From an uncultured Christensenellaceae bacterium (GTDB taxonomy: Bacteria > Bacillota > Clostridia > Christensenellales > Borkfalkiaceae), in the NCBI GenBank assembly GCA_910587005.1, contig CAJULB010000002.1:1-64000 (forward strand): 64,000 nt of DNA, given 5' to 3'. The notes under the pieces are model-generated. The model was given only the letters and a program-made list of their open reading frames with translations, searched no databases and was not told the origin of the DNA. Both the position numbers and the translations under genes were made by a program. Positions 7,702-15,392 of this stretch are shown piece by piece (within the stretch, counting starts at the first letter, position 1; the number at the start of each line of letters is the position of its first letter).

Positions 7702-8217
7702 ATGACAAAAACAGAAATCATATTAACGGTCATAGGAATAGTTAATGCTTTAATTGCCGCCTTATTATCGGTATTGATTACACACTGTTTACAAATTAAA
7801 GCAAAGAAACGAGAAGATAAGATGCGTATACTTCTTGATCTAATGGTAAGTAGAATTTATGGCTGGACGGCACAATCGGTACACTCTATGAATATTATTG
7901 ATATTGTGTTTGCGGATAGTGTAAATGTAAAAAATGCTTGGCATAGATTTTTCGACTTATGCAAAGTAAAAGACCCGAGCGAACAACAACTGAAAGATAT
8001 GGAAATTGCTCGGTATAAATTGATCGAAGAAATTGCTAATAATTTAGGATACAAAGATAAATTAACTTGGGATGAAATACAGTCTTGTTATATGCCGCAA
8101 GGAATGGTAGACAACCTAAAAAATCAGCAAAATTTTCAAAATATGCAGTTGCAAATATGTAAAATGATGACTATGCAAGCGCAAAATAGAAGCAACAATG
8201 AAAATAACGAAGAATAA
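7702..8217 (+). CDS. Single-pass membrane protein at the end of the RM operon
   Basis: 171 residues. One N-terminal membrane segment (about 5-27, IILTVIGIVNALIAALLSVL) is followed by a cytoplasmic, mostly helical domain with a polar C-terminus. A TAGGAG site precedes ATG. I do not recognise a function with certainty; similar single-pass proteins of unknown function are frequent beside defence genes. It is the last gene before a terminator. Confidence 0.65.
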   Translation: MTKTEIILTVIGIVNALIAALLSVLITHCLQIKAKKREDKMRILLDLMVSRIYGWTAQSVHSMNIIDIVFADSVNVKNAWHRFFDLCKVKDPSEQQLKDMEIARYKLIEEIANNLGYKDKLTWDEIQSCYMPQGMVDNLKNQQNFQNMQLQICKMMTMQAQNRSNNENNEE

Positions 8218-8257
8218 TATTCGTTTTAGGTTACTATCGCTCCGCCAGAAGCGAATT

Positions 8258-8297
8258 GTACGAACACACGTCAAAGTGAGTTCGTACTTTTCCTTTT
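8258..8297 (+). terminator. Terminator of the restriction-modification operon
   Basis: GTACGAAC (8258-8265) and GTTCGTAC (8280-8287) pair with a 14-base loop and are followed by TTTTCCTTTT. Confidence 0.7.
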
Positions 8298-8313
8298 ATA
8301 TGAATGTTTTGGC

Positions 8314-8409
8314 GTGAGAATACCCATTAAAAATATATTGCCTAAACCGCCAATTCCTACGGCGTGGCAAACGCAAAAGCGTGATGAACAAGGCAATTTT
8401 ACCAAATAA
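8314..8409 (+). pseudogene. Short reading-frame remnant
   Basis: An open frame from GTG gives about 31 residues including KPPIPTAWQTQKRDEQGNF. There is no ribosome site. It looks like the C-terminal end of some longer protein, left behind at an element boundary. Source protein not recognised. Confidence 0.25.
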
Positions 8410-8414
8410 AACAA

Positions 8415-8450
8415 AAGGCACTTCGGAAAACATCTCGGAGTGCCTTACGG
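8415..8450 (+). terminator. Hairpin before tag, possible terminator
   Basis: AAGGCACTTCG and CGGAGTGCCTT form a long stem with a short loop. No strong T run follows, so termination may be weak or bidirectional. Confidence 0.5.
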
Positions 8451-8455
8451 TTTGC

Positions 8456-8484
8456 TTGATTAAATATTTTGTTTTTGCTATAAT
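8456..8484 (+). promoter_or_regulatory. Sigma-A promoter of tag
   Basis: TTGATT (8456-8461), 17-base spacer, TATAAT (8479-8484). Bases 8493-8515 then match, exactly over 23 bases, the leader of the YdeI-like gene on the other strand (17919-17941). Confidence 0.75.
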
Positions 8485-8492
8485 GATTGTAC

Positions 8493-8515
8493 GATAAACA
8501 GTAATTTAGCGGAGA
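8493..8515 (+). repeat. 23-bp leader shared with the YdeI-like gene (copy 1)
   Basis: The sequence beginning GATAAACAGTAATTTAGC and ending in the ribosome site GGAGA is identical to the reverse complement of 17919-17941. The flanking promoters differ. The two copies form an inverted pair around 8.5-17.9 kb. Confidence 0.8.
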
Positions 8516-8520
8516 AAATT

Positions 8521-9111
8521 ATGAATAGATGTCCGTGGTGTCTTATAAACGAACTTGAAACAAAATATCATGATGATGAATGGGGTGTTCCCGTTTATGA
8601 CGACGTAAAGCAATTTGAATACTTAATGTTAGAAGCGATGCAATGCGGGTTGAGCTGGGATACTGTACTGAAAAAGCGTGAAATTTTCCGTTCTTGTTTT
8701 GACGGTTTTAATTATGAAAAAATTGCTACCTATACCGCCAAGGACATAGAACGAATTATGAACACGGCGGGCGTTATACGCTCACAAAGAAAAATAGAGG
8801 CGGTTATAAATAATGCTCGCATATTTCAAAAAATAAGAAACGAGTTCGGTTCCTTTTCACAGTATATTTGGAGTTGGTCGGGTGGTAAGGCGTTACTATA
8901 TCGCGGACACGAATTAGGAAATCTTCCTGCGTCAAATGAGCTATCCGATAAAATTTCAGCGGATTTAAAAAAGCGCGGAATGAAATTTCTCGGTTCTGTA
9001 ACAGTTTACGCACACTTACAAGCAAGTGGAATAATTAACGACCATATAAAAGATTGCTATTGTTATAAGCGATTGCTTGAACAATATCCTACACTATACA
9101 TAGAAAGTTAA
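8521..9111 (+). CDS. tag: DNA-3-methyladenine glycosylase I
   Basis: 196 residues, full length for Tag. The N-terminus RCPWC, YHDDEWG and the C-terminal NDHIKDCYCY provide the family's structural zinc ligands (Cys, His, His, Cys) and the conserved catalytic-pocket region. It excises 3-methyladenine from alkylated DNA and starts base excision repair in the cytoplasm. It is a single-gene unit with its own promoter and terminator, sitting between the RM operon and the anti-defence block. Confidence 0.95.
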   Translation: MNRCPWCLINELETKYHDDEWGVPVYDDVKQFEYLMLEAMQCGLSWDTVLKKREIFRSCFDGFNYEKIATYTAKDIERIMNTAGVIRSQRKIEAVINNARIFQKIRNEFGSFSQYIWSWSGGKALLYRGHELGNLPASNELSDKISADLKKRGMKFLGSVTVYAHLQASGIINDHIKDCYCYKRLLEQYPTLYIES

Positions 9112-9131
9112 ATTTCAATTTATCGTAGAAT

Positions 9132-9170
9132 GGCTGATAAGACTAACTATCTTATCGGTCATTTTTTTTG
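9132..9170 (+). terminator. Terminator of tag
   Basis: GGCTGATAAG pairs with CTTATCGGTC, with a nine-base loop and some G-U pairs, followed by ATTTTTTTTG. Confidence 0.7.
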
Positions 9171-9290
9171 TGCAGAGCGACTACTTTTTGCAGTTCGGGA
9201 GTCTCCGTGATTTTGCCTTTCGTGGTGGCTGTTGTAGCACAGTTCTCGCAAAAGTAAACGGCAAAAAATAAGCACTTAAAATCTTAATAA
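9171..9290 (-). pseudogene. Truncated inverted copy of the 9482 gene leader and start
   Basis: Read on the minus strand, this region repeats the features of the leader of the gene at 9482: ATTTTTTG, CGTTTACTTT, a GTGCTAC element, CGAAAGGC, AAATCACGGAG, then CTGCAAAAAGTAGT in place of ATGCAAAAAGTAGT. It then reads on for only 13 codons (LQKVVALHKKNDR) before a stop. It is a decayed paralogue whose start codon became CTG. With the intact copy it makes a large imperfect inverted repeat (9171-9290 / 9340-9500). Confidence 0.6.
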
Positions 9291-9299
9291 TGACTTTAC

Positions 9300-9328
9300 A
9301 GCCTAACGGAAAACGTCGGGCTTTTTTC
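9300..9328 (+). terminator. Terminator-like hairpin between inverted leaders
   Basis: AGCCTAACG and CGTCGGGCT pair with one mismatch and are followed by TTTTTTCTT. It lies in the centre of the inverted duplication. Confidence 0.5.
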
Positions 9329-9481
9329 TTATGCAAAAAACGCACTTATTTTTTGGTAACGGAACGCAGATAAAGACCTGTCGTTTACTTTCGCTGCCTC
9401 GCCGAATCAAAGCCTTATCACACCCGAACAGTGCTACTTTGCCCCTGCCGAAAGGCTAATAAAATCACGGAGGTTTAGAAA

Positions 9482-9784
9482 ATGCAAAAAGTAGTTTACT
9501 CGGTTTCAAAGGTAAACAAAGACGAGAAGTTGAAAGGTGTCGGTTATCTCATAGAAGGTAACTTGCTTATACCTGCCACCTCTCAAAAAGGTAACTTGTA
9601 CATCAGAATGTTTGAGGACGTACAAAAGCAATGCAAACCCGTACCGAATACGGAAAACGAGTTCAAAGGCTATGTAACCGTCGCTTACGAAAACGTACAC
9701 GTTTACAACAAAGAAAAAGACCATTACGATACTTTGGATTACGTCGAAACAATCTACTTCGTATGGTTCAAATTCATTGATTGA
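9482..9784 (+). CDS. Small protein of unknown function, first gene of the anti-defence block
   Basis: 100 residues, soluble, rich in aromatic residues (VYNKEKDHYDTLDYVETIYFVWFKFID). A CGGAGG site precedes ATG. Family not recognised. It opens a colinear 5.8-kb block with very short gaps ending at 15255. A broken copy of its start lies inverted just upstream. Confidence 0.6.
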   Translation: MQKVVYSVSKVNKDEKLKGVGYLIEGNLLIPATSQKGNLYIRMFEDVQKQCKPVPNTENEFKGYVTVAYENVHVYNKEKDHYDTLDYVETIYFVWFKFID

Positions 9785-9794
9785 GGTGAGCGAA

Positions 9795-10043
9795 ATGGAA
9801 AACGAAAATAAGAAATTCTATCTCTCGGAGTTTACCTGCTTCGACGGCGAGTTCGATATTACCTTTAATATTATCGACGTCAATTTTCACTATCAAAGAA
9901 TTACGGTTGCTATCACCCGTGCAGGCAAGATTACGCAAGACACTTTCGACCTTGCACGGGACAATGACGGAAAACTGTTCTTTGAGTACGGCAAATTCTT
10001 TGAAAACAAAATATCGCTTGACGACTTCGAGGAGGTGAAATAA
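9795..10043 (+). CDS. Small protein of unknown function
   Basis: 82 residues from the ATG at 9795 (MENENKKFYLSEF), preceded by GAGGTGAGCGA; an upstream in-frame ATG lacks a ribosome site. Predicted beta-rich and acidic. It ends one base into the ardA start (TAATG overlap). Unknown family; the position suggests a partner of the ArdA-like protein. Confidence 0.6.
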   Translation: MENENKKFYLSEFTCFDGEFDITFNIIDVNFHYQRITVAITRAGKITQDTFDLARDNDGKLFFEYGKFFENKISLDDFEEVK

Positions 10044-10603
10044 TGGAATATCAAACGAATATCGTCAGAATGGTTATCGGCTCTTGGGGCAGTTATAACG
10101 AATGTAACGAGCGTGCGTTAGGCTCGAAATGGCTTAACTTCGACGATTTTGACGATTGGGACGAAATCGTTGAGGAACTGAAAAAGCAAGGCTTTCAACT
10201 CGACGGCATAGACGAAGAATTATTTGTGCAAGACATCGAGGGCGTCCCCACCGACAGCAAGAATTGGGATTACGTCCACCCGAAAGAAATATTTGAGTTA
10301 ATAAAGAAGTCCGGCGTATTGGACGAACAAAGGAAATACGACACTATGGAGGCTTTTTGCGAAGTTAGGTCTTTCGACGAATGGGCGGACTTGGTAAACA
10401 ATCATGAGGATCGTTGGGACGACGATATATACCTTTATATCGGGTACGATTGGGACGATTACGGACGAGAAATGTTTGAGGCTTGTTGCTATGAACTGCC
10501 CGACAGTTTGGAATGTTATTTTGATTTTGAACGGTTTGGCAGAGATTGCAACTACTATAACGCTACCGAATATTCGGGCGGAATAATCGAAATAAACAGA
10601 TAA
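10043..10603 (+). CDS. ardA: ArdA-type antirestriction protein
   Basis: 186 residues, strongly acidic. The N-terminal GSWGSYNECNERALGSKWL and C-terminal ELPDSLECYFDFERFGRD match the conserved ends of ArdA. ArdA dimers mimic bent B-form DNA and block type I restriction enzymes when an element enters a new cell. Translational coupling to the preceding gene (TAATG). Its presence marks this block as the leading or early region of a transferable element. Confidence 0.85.
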   Translation: MEYQTNIVRMVIGSWGSYNECNERALGSKWLNFDDFDDWDEIVEELKKQGFQLDGIDEELFVQDIEGVPTDSKNWDYVHPKEIFELIKKSGVLDEQRKYDTMEAFCEVRSFDEWADLVNNHEDRWDDDIYLYIGYDWDDYGREMFEACCYELPDSLECYFDFERFGRDCNYYNATEYSGGIIEINR

Positions 10604-10623
10604 AATCAAAAGGAGTTTTTACT

Positions 10624-11061
10624 ATGAACAGTTATAGAAAATTACGGGACAAACAGCAAAAAGAAATGAACGCCTTTCCCATCGGCGCAGCGTTCAGCGA
10701 CAAACAGTTTACCGAAATGATGAGCGGTTGGGGCTTGACGGTTGACGATACCGACAAGATATGCTCGCTCGGCGCTGGCTGTTTTATACGCAGAGCAGAC
10801 AAGGACGCCTTCCTTGAAATGGCTAAAAGGCACACGAAAGAAATGCAGGACGCAATCGCCGCAGACAAAACAGGCGACGGCTTTATTTACGATATGTTCA
10901 TTTACGAACTTGCAAATCACGAATACTGCATTACATACGACCTTACGGACACGCTCGACGCTCTCAATCTTACAGCCGAACAGATAAACGCAGACAAACG
11001 GCTTTTGCACGGCTTGAACAAGGCTGTCAAAGCGTATTTGAAAAACAGCGATAACTATTAA
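10624..11061 (+). CDS. Conserved mobile-element protein of unknown function
   Basis: 145 residues. Contains DDTDKICSLGAGCFIRRAD and IYDMFIYELANHEYCIT, a pattern I associate with proteins found next to ArdA on Firmicutes elements; no function is known to me. It has an AAGGAG site and a 20-base gap after ardA. Given the neighbours, a role in countering host defence or in early establishment is plausible but unproven. Confidence 0.65.
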   Translation: MNSYRKLRDKQQKEMNAFPIGAAFSDKQFTEMMSGWGLTVDDTDKICSLGAGCFIRRADKDAFLEMAKRHTKEMQDAIAADKTGDGFIYDMFIYELANHEYCITYDLTDTLDALNLTAEQINADKRLLHGLNKAVKAYLKNSDNY

Positions 11062-11073
11062 GGAGTAACGATT

Positions 11074-11538
11074 ATGACTATTTTGGAATTGTATCAAAAA
11101 GGCTTTAACGCCGCCGTAGAAGAACTTGCGGAACAGCACGACGATATAACGACATACGAAACTTTGAAAGAGTTTATAAAGTCTAAAATCGACGCAGATA
11201 ATCTTATTGTAGCCACCCACTTGACGGACGCTCTGAACACCTGCGAATATGCCGAATACTACCGTTACGATTATTGTATGGGAACGCTTGAAACGCCTAC
11301 ACCGCTGAAAGACGAAAGCGACCTCGAAGATTTCTGCGACGGAAAGATGTTTACGGTTGACGCACATATAAACTCGCTCGGCGGAAAAATGGACGAAATA
11401 ACCGTGTTTGAGGAACGGCAGAACGGCAATCAAAAATACTATATCGTCCGCTATAAAGACGTTTTCTGCACGGCTATATTCAACGGCTTTACCTGCTCTT
11501 ATTACGCCGACGATGTTTACGGGAGGATTGAGCAATGA
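11074..11538 (+). CDS. Acidic protein of unknown function
   Basis: 154 residues, acidic, soluble; AAGGAG site before ATG. No motif recognised (MTILELYQKGFNAAVEEL..). It ends with an ATGA overlap into the next gene, so the two are translated together. Confidence 0.6.
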   Translation: MTILELYQKGFNAAVEELAEQHDDITTYETLKEFIKSKIDADNLIVATHLTDALNTCEYAEYYRYDYCMGTLETPTPLKDESDLEDFCDGKMFTVDAHINSLGGKMDEITVFEERQNGNQKYYIVRYKDVFCTAIFNGFTCSYYADDVYGRIEQ

Positions 11539-12071
11539 AAAAGAAAGAAATCACCCTTTATGACAATTACCCCAGCATTGAAAAAGAGAACGAAACACGA
11601 GCGTTCTTATTCGAGGTTTACGCCGACGAGGAAAATTGGAAATCGCCGGAAGAAATACCCGACCAGCGTGTATATGACGAGATAGACTTTCAGGACGGCG
11701 AAACTTGGCGGGACGTCAAAGACGGACTGAATACCATATTCGAGGACGGTTATTACCTTTTAACGGGCTATTTCGGCAGTTGGCGAGGCAATCTCGACGG
11801 CGGCAACTTCATACGCTCTCTTGACGACCTTATTCGGGTTATTCAGCATTTGGACTACATAAAGATAACCGACTGCAACGGACACCTTATAATCGAAGGC
11901 AGCCATCACGACGGCAACGACAGGTACGAACTCAAACGGCTTACCCGAAAAGGCTATGAATACGCCGACCGAAACTACTTCGCAAGGGACAGAGAACTGC
12001 ACGACACGATTATGCGGTGCAACTTTTATTCGGCTTTACCGAAATTCGCAAAAAGGATTTACGGCTTATGA
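11535..12071 (+). CDS. Acidic protein of unknown function
   Basis: 178 residues with many D, E, W and Y residues, a DNA-mimic-like composition in the N-terminal 80 residues (YDEIDFQDGETWRDVKDG). The C-terminal third is basic. No family recognised. ATGA overlaps at both ends. Confidence 0.6.
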   Translation: MKKKEITLYDNYPSIEKENETRAFLFEVYADEENWKSPEEIPDQRVYDEIDFQDGETWRDVKDGLNTIFEDGYYLLTGYFGSWRGNLDGGNFIRSLDDLIRVIQHLDYIKITDCNGHLIIEGSHHDGNDRYELKRLTRKGYEYADRNYFARDRELHDTIMRCNFYSALPKFAKRIYGL

Positions 12072-12301
12072 ACAGCAAATACGGTTACAAAATCTGCTAT
12101 AAACGCAAAGGCAGAAAACGGTTGAAAGTCTATCTCGTAACAAACAGATACGACGGCGCAGTTTGGGACGTTCGGTGGTATGAAACACATTCGCCGCCCG
12201 ACAGAAAGACAGGAAAACCGATAGAAAACGCAATTTGGCTAATCTTACCCATAAAAACGCTAATCGAATACAAATGGCGTTGGCGTGGCTGTCCGTTCTG
12301 A
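12068..12301 (+). CDS. Small basic protein
   Basis: 77 residues from ATG at 12068, overlapping the previous stop (ATGA). Very basic N-terminus (KICYKRKGRKRLKVYLV), then aromatic-rich. Unknown function; the charge is opposite to its upstream neighbours. Confidence 0.5.
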   Translation: MNSKYGYKICYKRKGRKRLKVYLVTNRYDGAVWDVRWYETHSPPDRKTGKPIENAIWLILPIKTLIEYKWRWRGCPF

Positions 12302-12356
12302 TTATGAACGGGCTTTTTTATTTACAAACAAAAAAATTTATAAGGAGTTATACACA

Positions 12357-12563
12357 ATGAAAATATCTAACGACAAACTCTACTACCTTTGCAATAAGCA
12401 TCAATGGTTTACGAACGGCGACTGCAAACAGTATTCAATGTTCTTTGACCGCAACAGACAAGGCGCAAGCCTTGAAACTTTGGCAACGATTATTTGGATT
12501 TGCTCGTCCGGTTGGAATGAGCAGGACATTTTGAAAATCTTAAAACAGGAGTGTGATTTATAA
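12357..12563 (+). CDS. Small protein of unknown function
   Basis: 68 residues from ATG at 12357 with AAGGAG eight bases upstream. Sequence MKISNDKLYYLCNKHQWFTNG.. suggests a small helical domain. It overlaps the start of the PcfK/MutS gene by one base (TAATG), so the two are co-translated. Confidence 0.55.
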   Translation: MKISNDKLYYLCNKHQWFTNGDCKQYSMFFDRNRQGASLETLATIIWICSSGWNEQDILKILKQECDL

Positions 12564-13570
12564 TGACAAACTTAAATCTTACGGCGAGCGGAAAACCGCA
12601 GGAACTTATACTCGCCTATCTGCAAGAGAACGTGAGCGACGTTCTTGCGGAAAAAATAAACAACGGCGTGTATATCGAGAAAGACGGCAAACGGCTTTTG
12701 AGCAAAAAGACGCTTGACGGCTTTATGAAATTTGCAAGCGACGAGGCAAAGAAATTCGCTGAAAAAGGTGCAATGTCGGCGTGCGTGGAAGATAATATCG
12801 TTTACGGTTGGGCTATCCACTACTTCGAGGAAGATACTATCGAAGGCACGCTCTACAACGAGGACGGCACTGAATTTAAGCCGATTGTAAAGACCGTAGC
12901 GAAACCCGAAGTCAAAAAGGCGGAAAAGCCGAAACCGACGACACAGCAGGCGTCCTTATTCGATATGATTGCCGACGCCGAAAACAAAGTAACAGCCCAG
13001 ACCGACGACCACGAAACGGTTGACGTTGCGGAAGATGACGACGAGCCGTCCATAGACGAAATTGCGGATAAGTTACAGCGTGCGGTTGACGAGAAGAACG
13101 GCGTTAAGCGTGAGTGCGAACAGCCGAAACGGGAATTGCCGATCTTCTATGTGCAGTATATGGATATGAAGGCAAATCACCGTGATGAAATCGTGCTTAT
13201 ACGGCTCGGCGACTTTTACGAGGCTTTTGATAACGACGCTACTATTCTTGCCGACGAACTCAATCTTACGCTTACGGGCAGGGCTGTAACGGCTGATTTG
13301 CGTGTGCCGTTGGTTGGTTTTCCTTACCACGCCGCAGACGCTTACATTGACAAAATACGGGCTAATCACGGCGTAGTTATAATCGAGAGCAACGGCGACG
13401 TAGCAATGCTCGGAAAAATCATAAAGACGGACGGAAAAACGGTTGACACGGACACGGGCGAAATACTTGACGGCGAGCCTATGGACGAGCCGTATTCTCC
13501 GTCCTCTTTCGATAAAGAAACTATGATTTACTTATACGATTTGCTTGACGGCAAAATGGATATTATGTGA
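12563..13570 (+). CDS. PcfK/AcrIIA9-like domain fused to MutS domain I
   Basis: 335 residues. Residues ~10-100 (ELILAYLQEN..ACVEDNIVYGWAIHYFEED) match the PcfK family first named on Enterococcus plasmid pCF10; members of this family are annotated as AcrIIA9-like Cas9 inhibitors. An acidic linker follows. Residues ~195-290 (FYVQYMDMKANHRDE..LRLGDFYEAFDNDA, VPLVGFPYHAADAYI) match the N-terminal mismatch-recognition domain of MutS, without its ATPase. The Phe-x-Glu motif (F-Y-E) that contacts mismatches is present. It may bind distorted DNA or block MutS or Cas9. Confidence 0.8.
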   Translation: MTNLNLTASGKPQELILAYLQENVSDVLAEKINNGVYIEKDGKRLLSKKTLDGFMKFASDEAKKFAEKGAMSACVEDNIVYGWAIHYFEEDTIEGTLYNEDGTEFKPIVKTVAKPEVKKAEKPKPTTQQASLFDMIADAENKVTAQTDDHETVDVAEDDDEPSIDEIADKLQRAVDEKNGVKRECEQPKRELPIFYVQYMDMKANHRDEIVLIRLGDFYEAFDNDATILADELNLTLTGRAVTADLRVPLVGFPYHAADAYIDKIRANHGVVIIESNGDVAMLGKIIKTDGKTVDTDTGEILDGEPMDEPYSPSSFDKETMIYLYDLLDGKMDIM

Positions 13571-13578
13571 GGTGCGAA

Positions 13579-14913
13579 ATGTTAGACGGAAAATATATAA
13601 GACCTATTCCAAACTATATAGCAAAAAAGATACGGAATAAAGATATGTACAGAGAGTTTTGCGGTAACGTAAGATTCTATGCTTACTTTACCAAAATTAA
13701 GGGCGAACTCGTAAAGATTACGGTCGCATGTAAAAGCCACGAAAAACAGTGGTTTTGCAAGCAAGTCGCCGCACACGGCATACGCTCGGAAAACTGCCTT
13801 GTGCGGGATATGGAATACACGCTTATGGGCTATTCAATCGGTTGGTACGAATTAGGACTGTCGGATTATCGCAAGCAATACGAGGACGGCAAATGGTACT
13901 CGGCAGATTACAAGTATTACGACCCTGCTGCGGAAATCGTAAACAAAAAATTCGCTTTGAAATTCGACGAATACAAATACAGCGCAGTAGATAAATACCC
14001 GTATTCCGACGTTATGAAATATCTCAAAGTTTACGAGCAATATCCGCAAGCCGAATACTTTGTAAAGATAGGATTACAGCATCTTGCAACGAGTAAAACG
14101 CTGTTAAGGAAAGCCGCCAAAGATAAGACTTTCCGCAAATGGCTTATACGGAACGCAAAGCAACTCCGCAACGAATACGGCAATTATCCGTACTTTTCGG
14201 CAAAGGTCATTTTGTCGTCTTACAAGAACAATATTCCCATACTCGAAGGACAGGCACTCGACGTTGCAAAGAAAGACCTTATGCGAGATTACAACTATAC
14301 AAACACCGTAAGTAAAGTGATACCGCTTTGCGAAATAGGCACGTTTTTAGGCTACATAAAAAAGCAGAACGCTAACGTCAGTTCTTATGCGGACTATATA
14401 AAGGCTTGTGATTATCTCGGCTTGGATATGCGGCTGCCGAAAAACCTATACCCCCACGATTTTAAGCGTTGGCACGATATACGCATAGACGAATACCGCA
14501 CGGCAAAGGCATTGAAAGACGCCGAAGAACGCAAAGAAATGTATGCACAGTTCGGGAAGATCGCCGAAAAGTATCTGCCCCTGCAACGGAACAAAGATGA
14601 TGCGTTTATAGCCGTGATAGCAAGAAGTCCGCAAGACCTTATCCGTGAGGGCGAGGCTCTTGACCATTGCGTAGGACGTATGAATTACGACCAGCGTTTT
14701 ATACGGGAAGAAAGTCTTATATTTTTCATACGGGACAGAGAAACGCCGGACGTGCCGTTCGTTACGGTGGAATACTCGCTATCTCAAAAAAAAGTATTGC
14801 AATGTTACGGCGAACACGACCACAGACCGAACGACAGCGTTTTGGAGTTTGTCAATAAAAAATGGCTGCCGTTCGCAAACAGACAATTAAAGAAAATACA
14901 AGCGGCGGCTTAA
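13579..14913 (+). CDS. PcfJ-like protein
   Basis: 444 residues from ATG at 13579 with GAGGTG upstream; a GTG at 13567 is possible. The C-terminal region EALDHCVGRMNYDQRF..SLIFFIRDRETPD..VTVEYS is the PcfJ signature, usually found next to PcfK on conjugative elements. The N-terminal 300 residues are helical. Function unknown; a role in plasmid processing has been proposed for the pair. Follows the PcfK fusion by eight bases. Confidence 0.8.
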   Translation: MLDGKYIRPIPNYIAKKIRNKDMYREFCGNVRFYAYFTKIKGELVKITVACKSHEKQWFCKQVAAHGIRSENCLVRDMEYTLMGYSIGWYELGLSDYRKQYEDGKWYSADYKYYDPAAEIVNKKFALKFDEYKYSAVDKYPYSDVMKYLKVYEQYPQAEYFVKIGLQHLATSKTLLRKAAKDKTFRKWLIRNAKQLRNEYGNYPYFSAKVILSSYKNNIPILEGQALDVAKKDLMRDYNYTNTVSKVIPLCEIGTFLGYIKKQNANVSSYADYIKACDYLGLDMRLPKNLYPHDFKRWHDIRIDEYRTAKALKDAEERKEMYAQFGKIAEKYLPLQRNKDDAFIAVIARSPQDLIREGEALDHCVGRMNYDQRFIREESLIFFIRDRETPDVPFVTVEYSLSQKKVLQCYGEHDHRPNDSVLEFVNKKWLPFANRQLKKIQAAA

Positions 14914-14931
14914 CGCAAAGGAGTATATTAT

Positions 14932-15255
14932 ATGAACAACTATTACAGAATTACAGGTTACTGCGAAAAAGAGGATTTTTGCTTTATTATGGACTGTTAC
15001 GGAATGTTCGAGAAACTTTGGCAATTCAGTTCATACCTGCTGCAAAAAGGTTTGAAAGTATTAGAGGTCGGCAACGACAGCAAGTTTATTGACGGCAATA
15101 TAGACCGCATAGACGAGAACGCCGAAAAGATATTCTTACGGGCGAACGCCGACGGAAAGCCCGAATACGTTACCCAGACGATAAACGGCATAACGTATAA
15201 AGCCGTAAAAGTTGCCGATAAAATCTACATACCCGACCGCACGCAGACGGTCTGA
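14932..15255 (+). CDS. Small protein at the end of the anti-defence block
   Basis: 107 residues, AAGGAG site, no recognised motif (MNNYYRITGYCEKEDFC..). Last gene before a strong terminator, so the transcription unit is about 9482-15255. Confidence 0.55.
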   Translation: MNNYYRITGYCEKEDFCFIMDCYGMFEKLWQFSSYLLQKGLKVLEVGNDSKFIDGNIDRIDENAEKIFLRANADGKPEYVTQTINGITYKAVKVADKIYIPDRTQTV

Positions 15256-15269
15256 CCGAATACAAAGTC

Positions 15270-15307
15270 AAAGCCGGGAGTCCTTACGGATTCTCGGCTT
15301 TTTTTGT
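15270..15307 (+). terminator. Terminator of the anti-defence block
   Basis: AAGCCGGGAGTCC and GGATTCTCGGCTT pair around TTAC, followed by seven Ts. Confidence 0.85.
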
Positions 15308-15340
15308 GTTGATTGAATTGCAATAGCACACCGTCGTTAC

Positions 15341-15369
15341 TTGAAAAACGATTAAAATTGTGCTATACT
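15341..15369 (+). promoter_or_regulatory. Sigma-A promoter of the nucleotidyltransferase operon
   Basis: TTGAAA (15341-15346), 17-base spacer, TATACT (15364-15369), with AAGGAG just before the start at 15393. Confidence 0.75.
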
Positions 15370-15392
15370 TTATAAATGCAAAAGGAGTATTT

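Noticed and set aside
8314..8409. Functional small gene
   Set aside because: No ribosome site and no start other than GTG; kept only as a possible remnant.
10642..11535. Minus-strand frame of 297 codons
   Set aside because: Antisense to two well-supported genes with ribosome sites and coupling.
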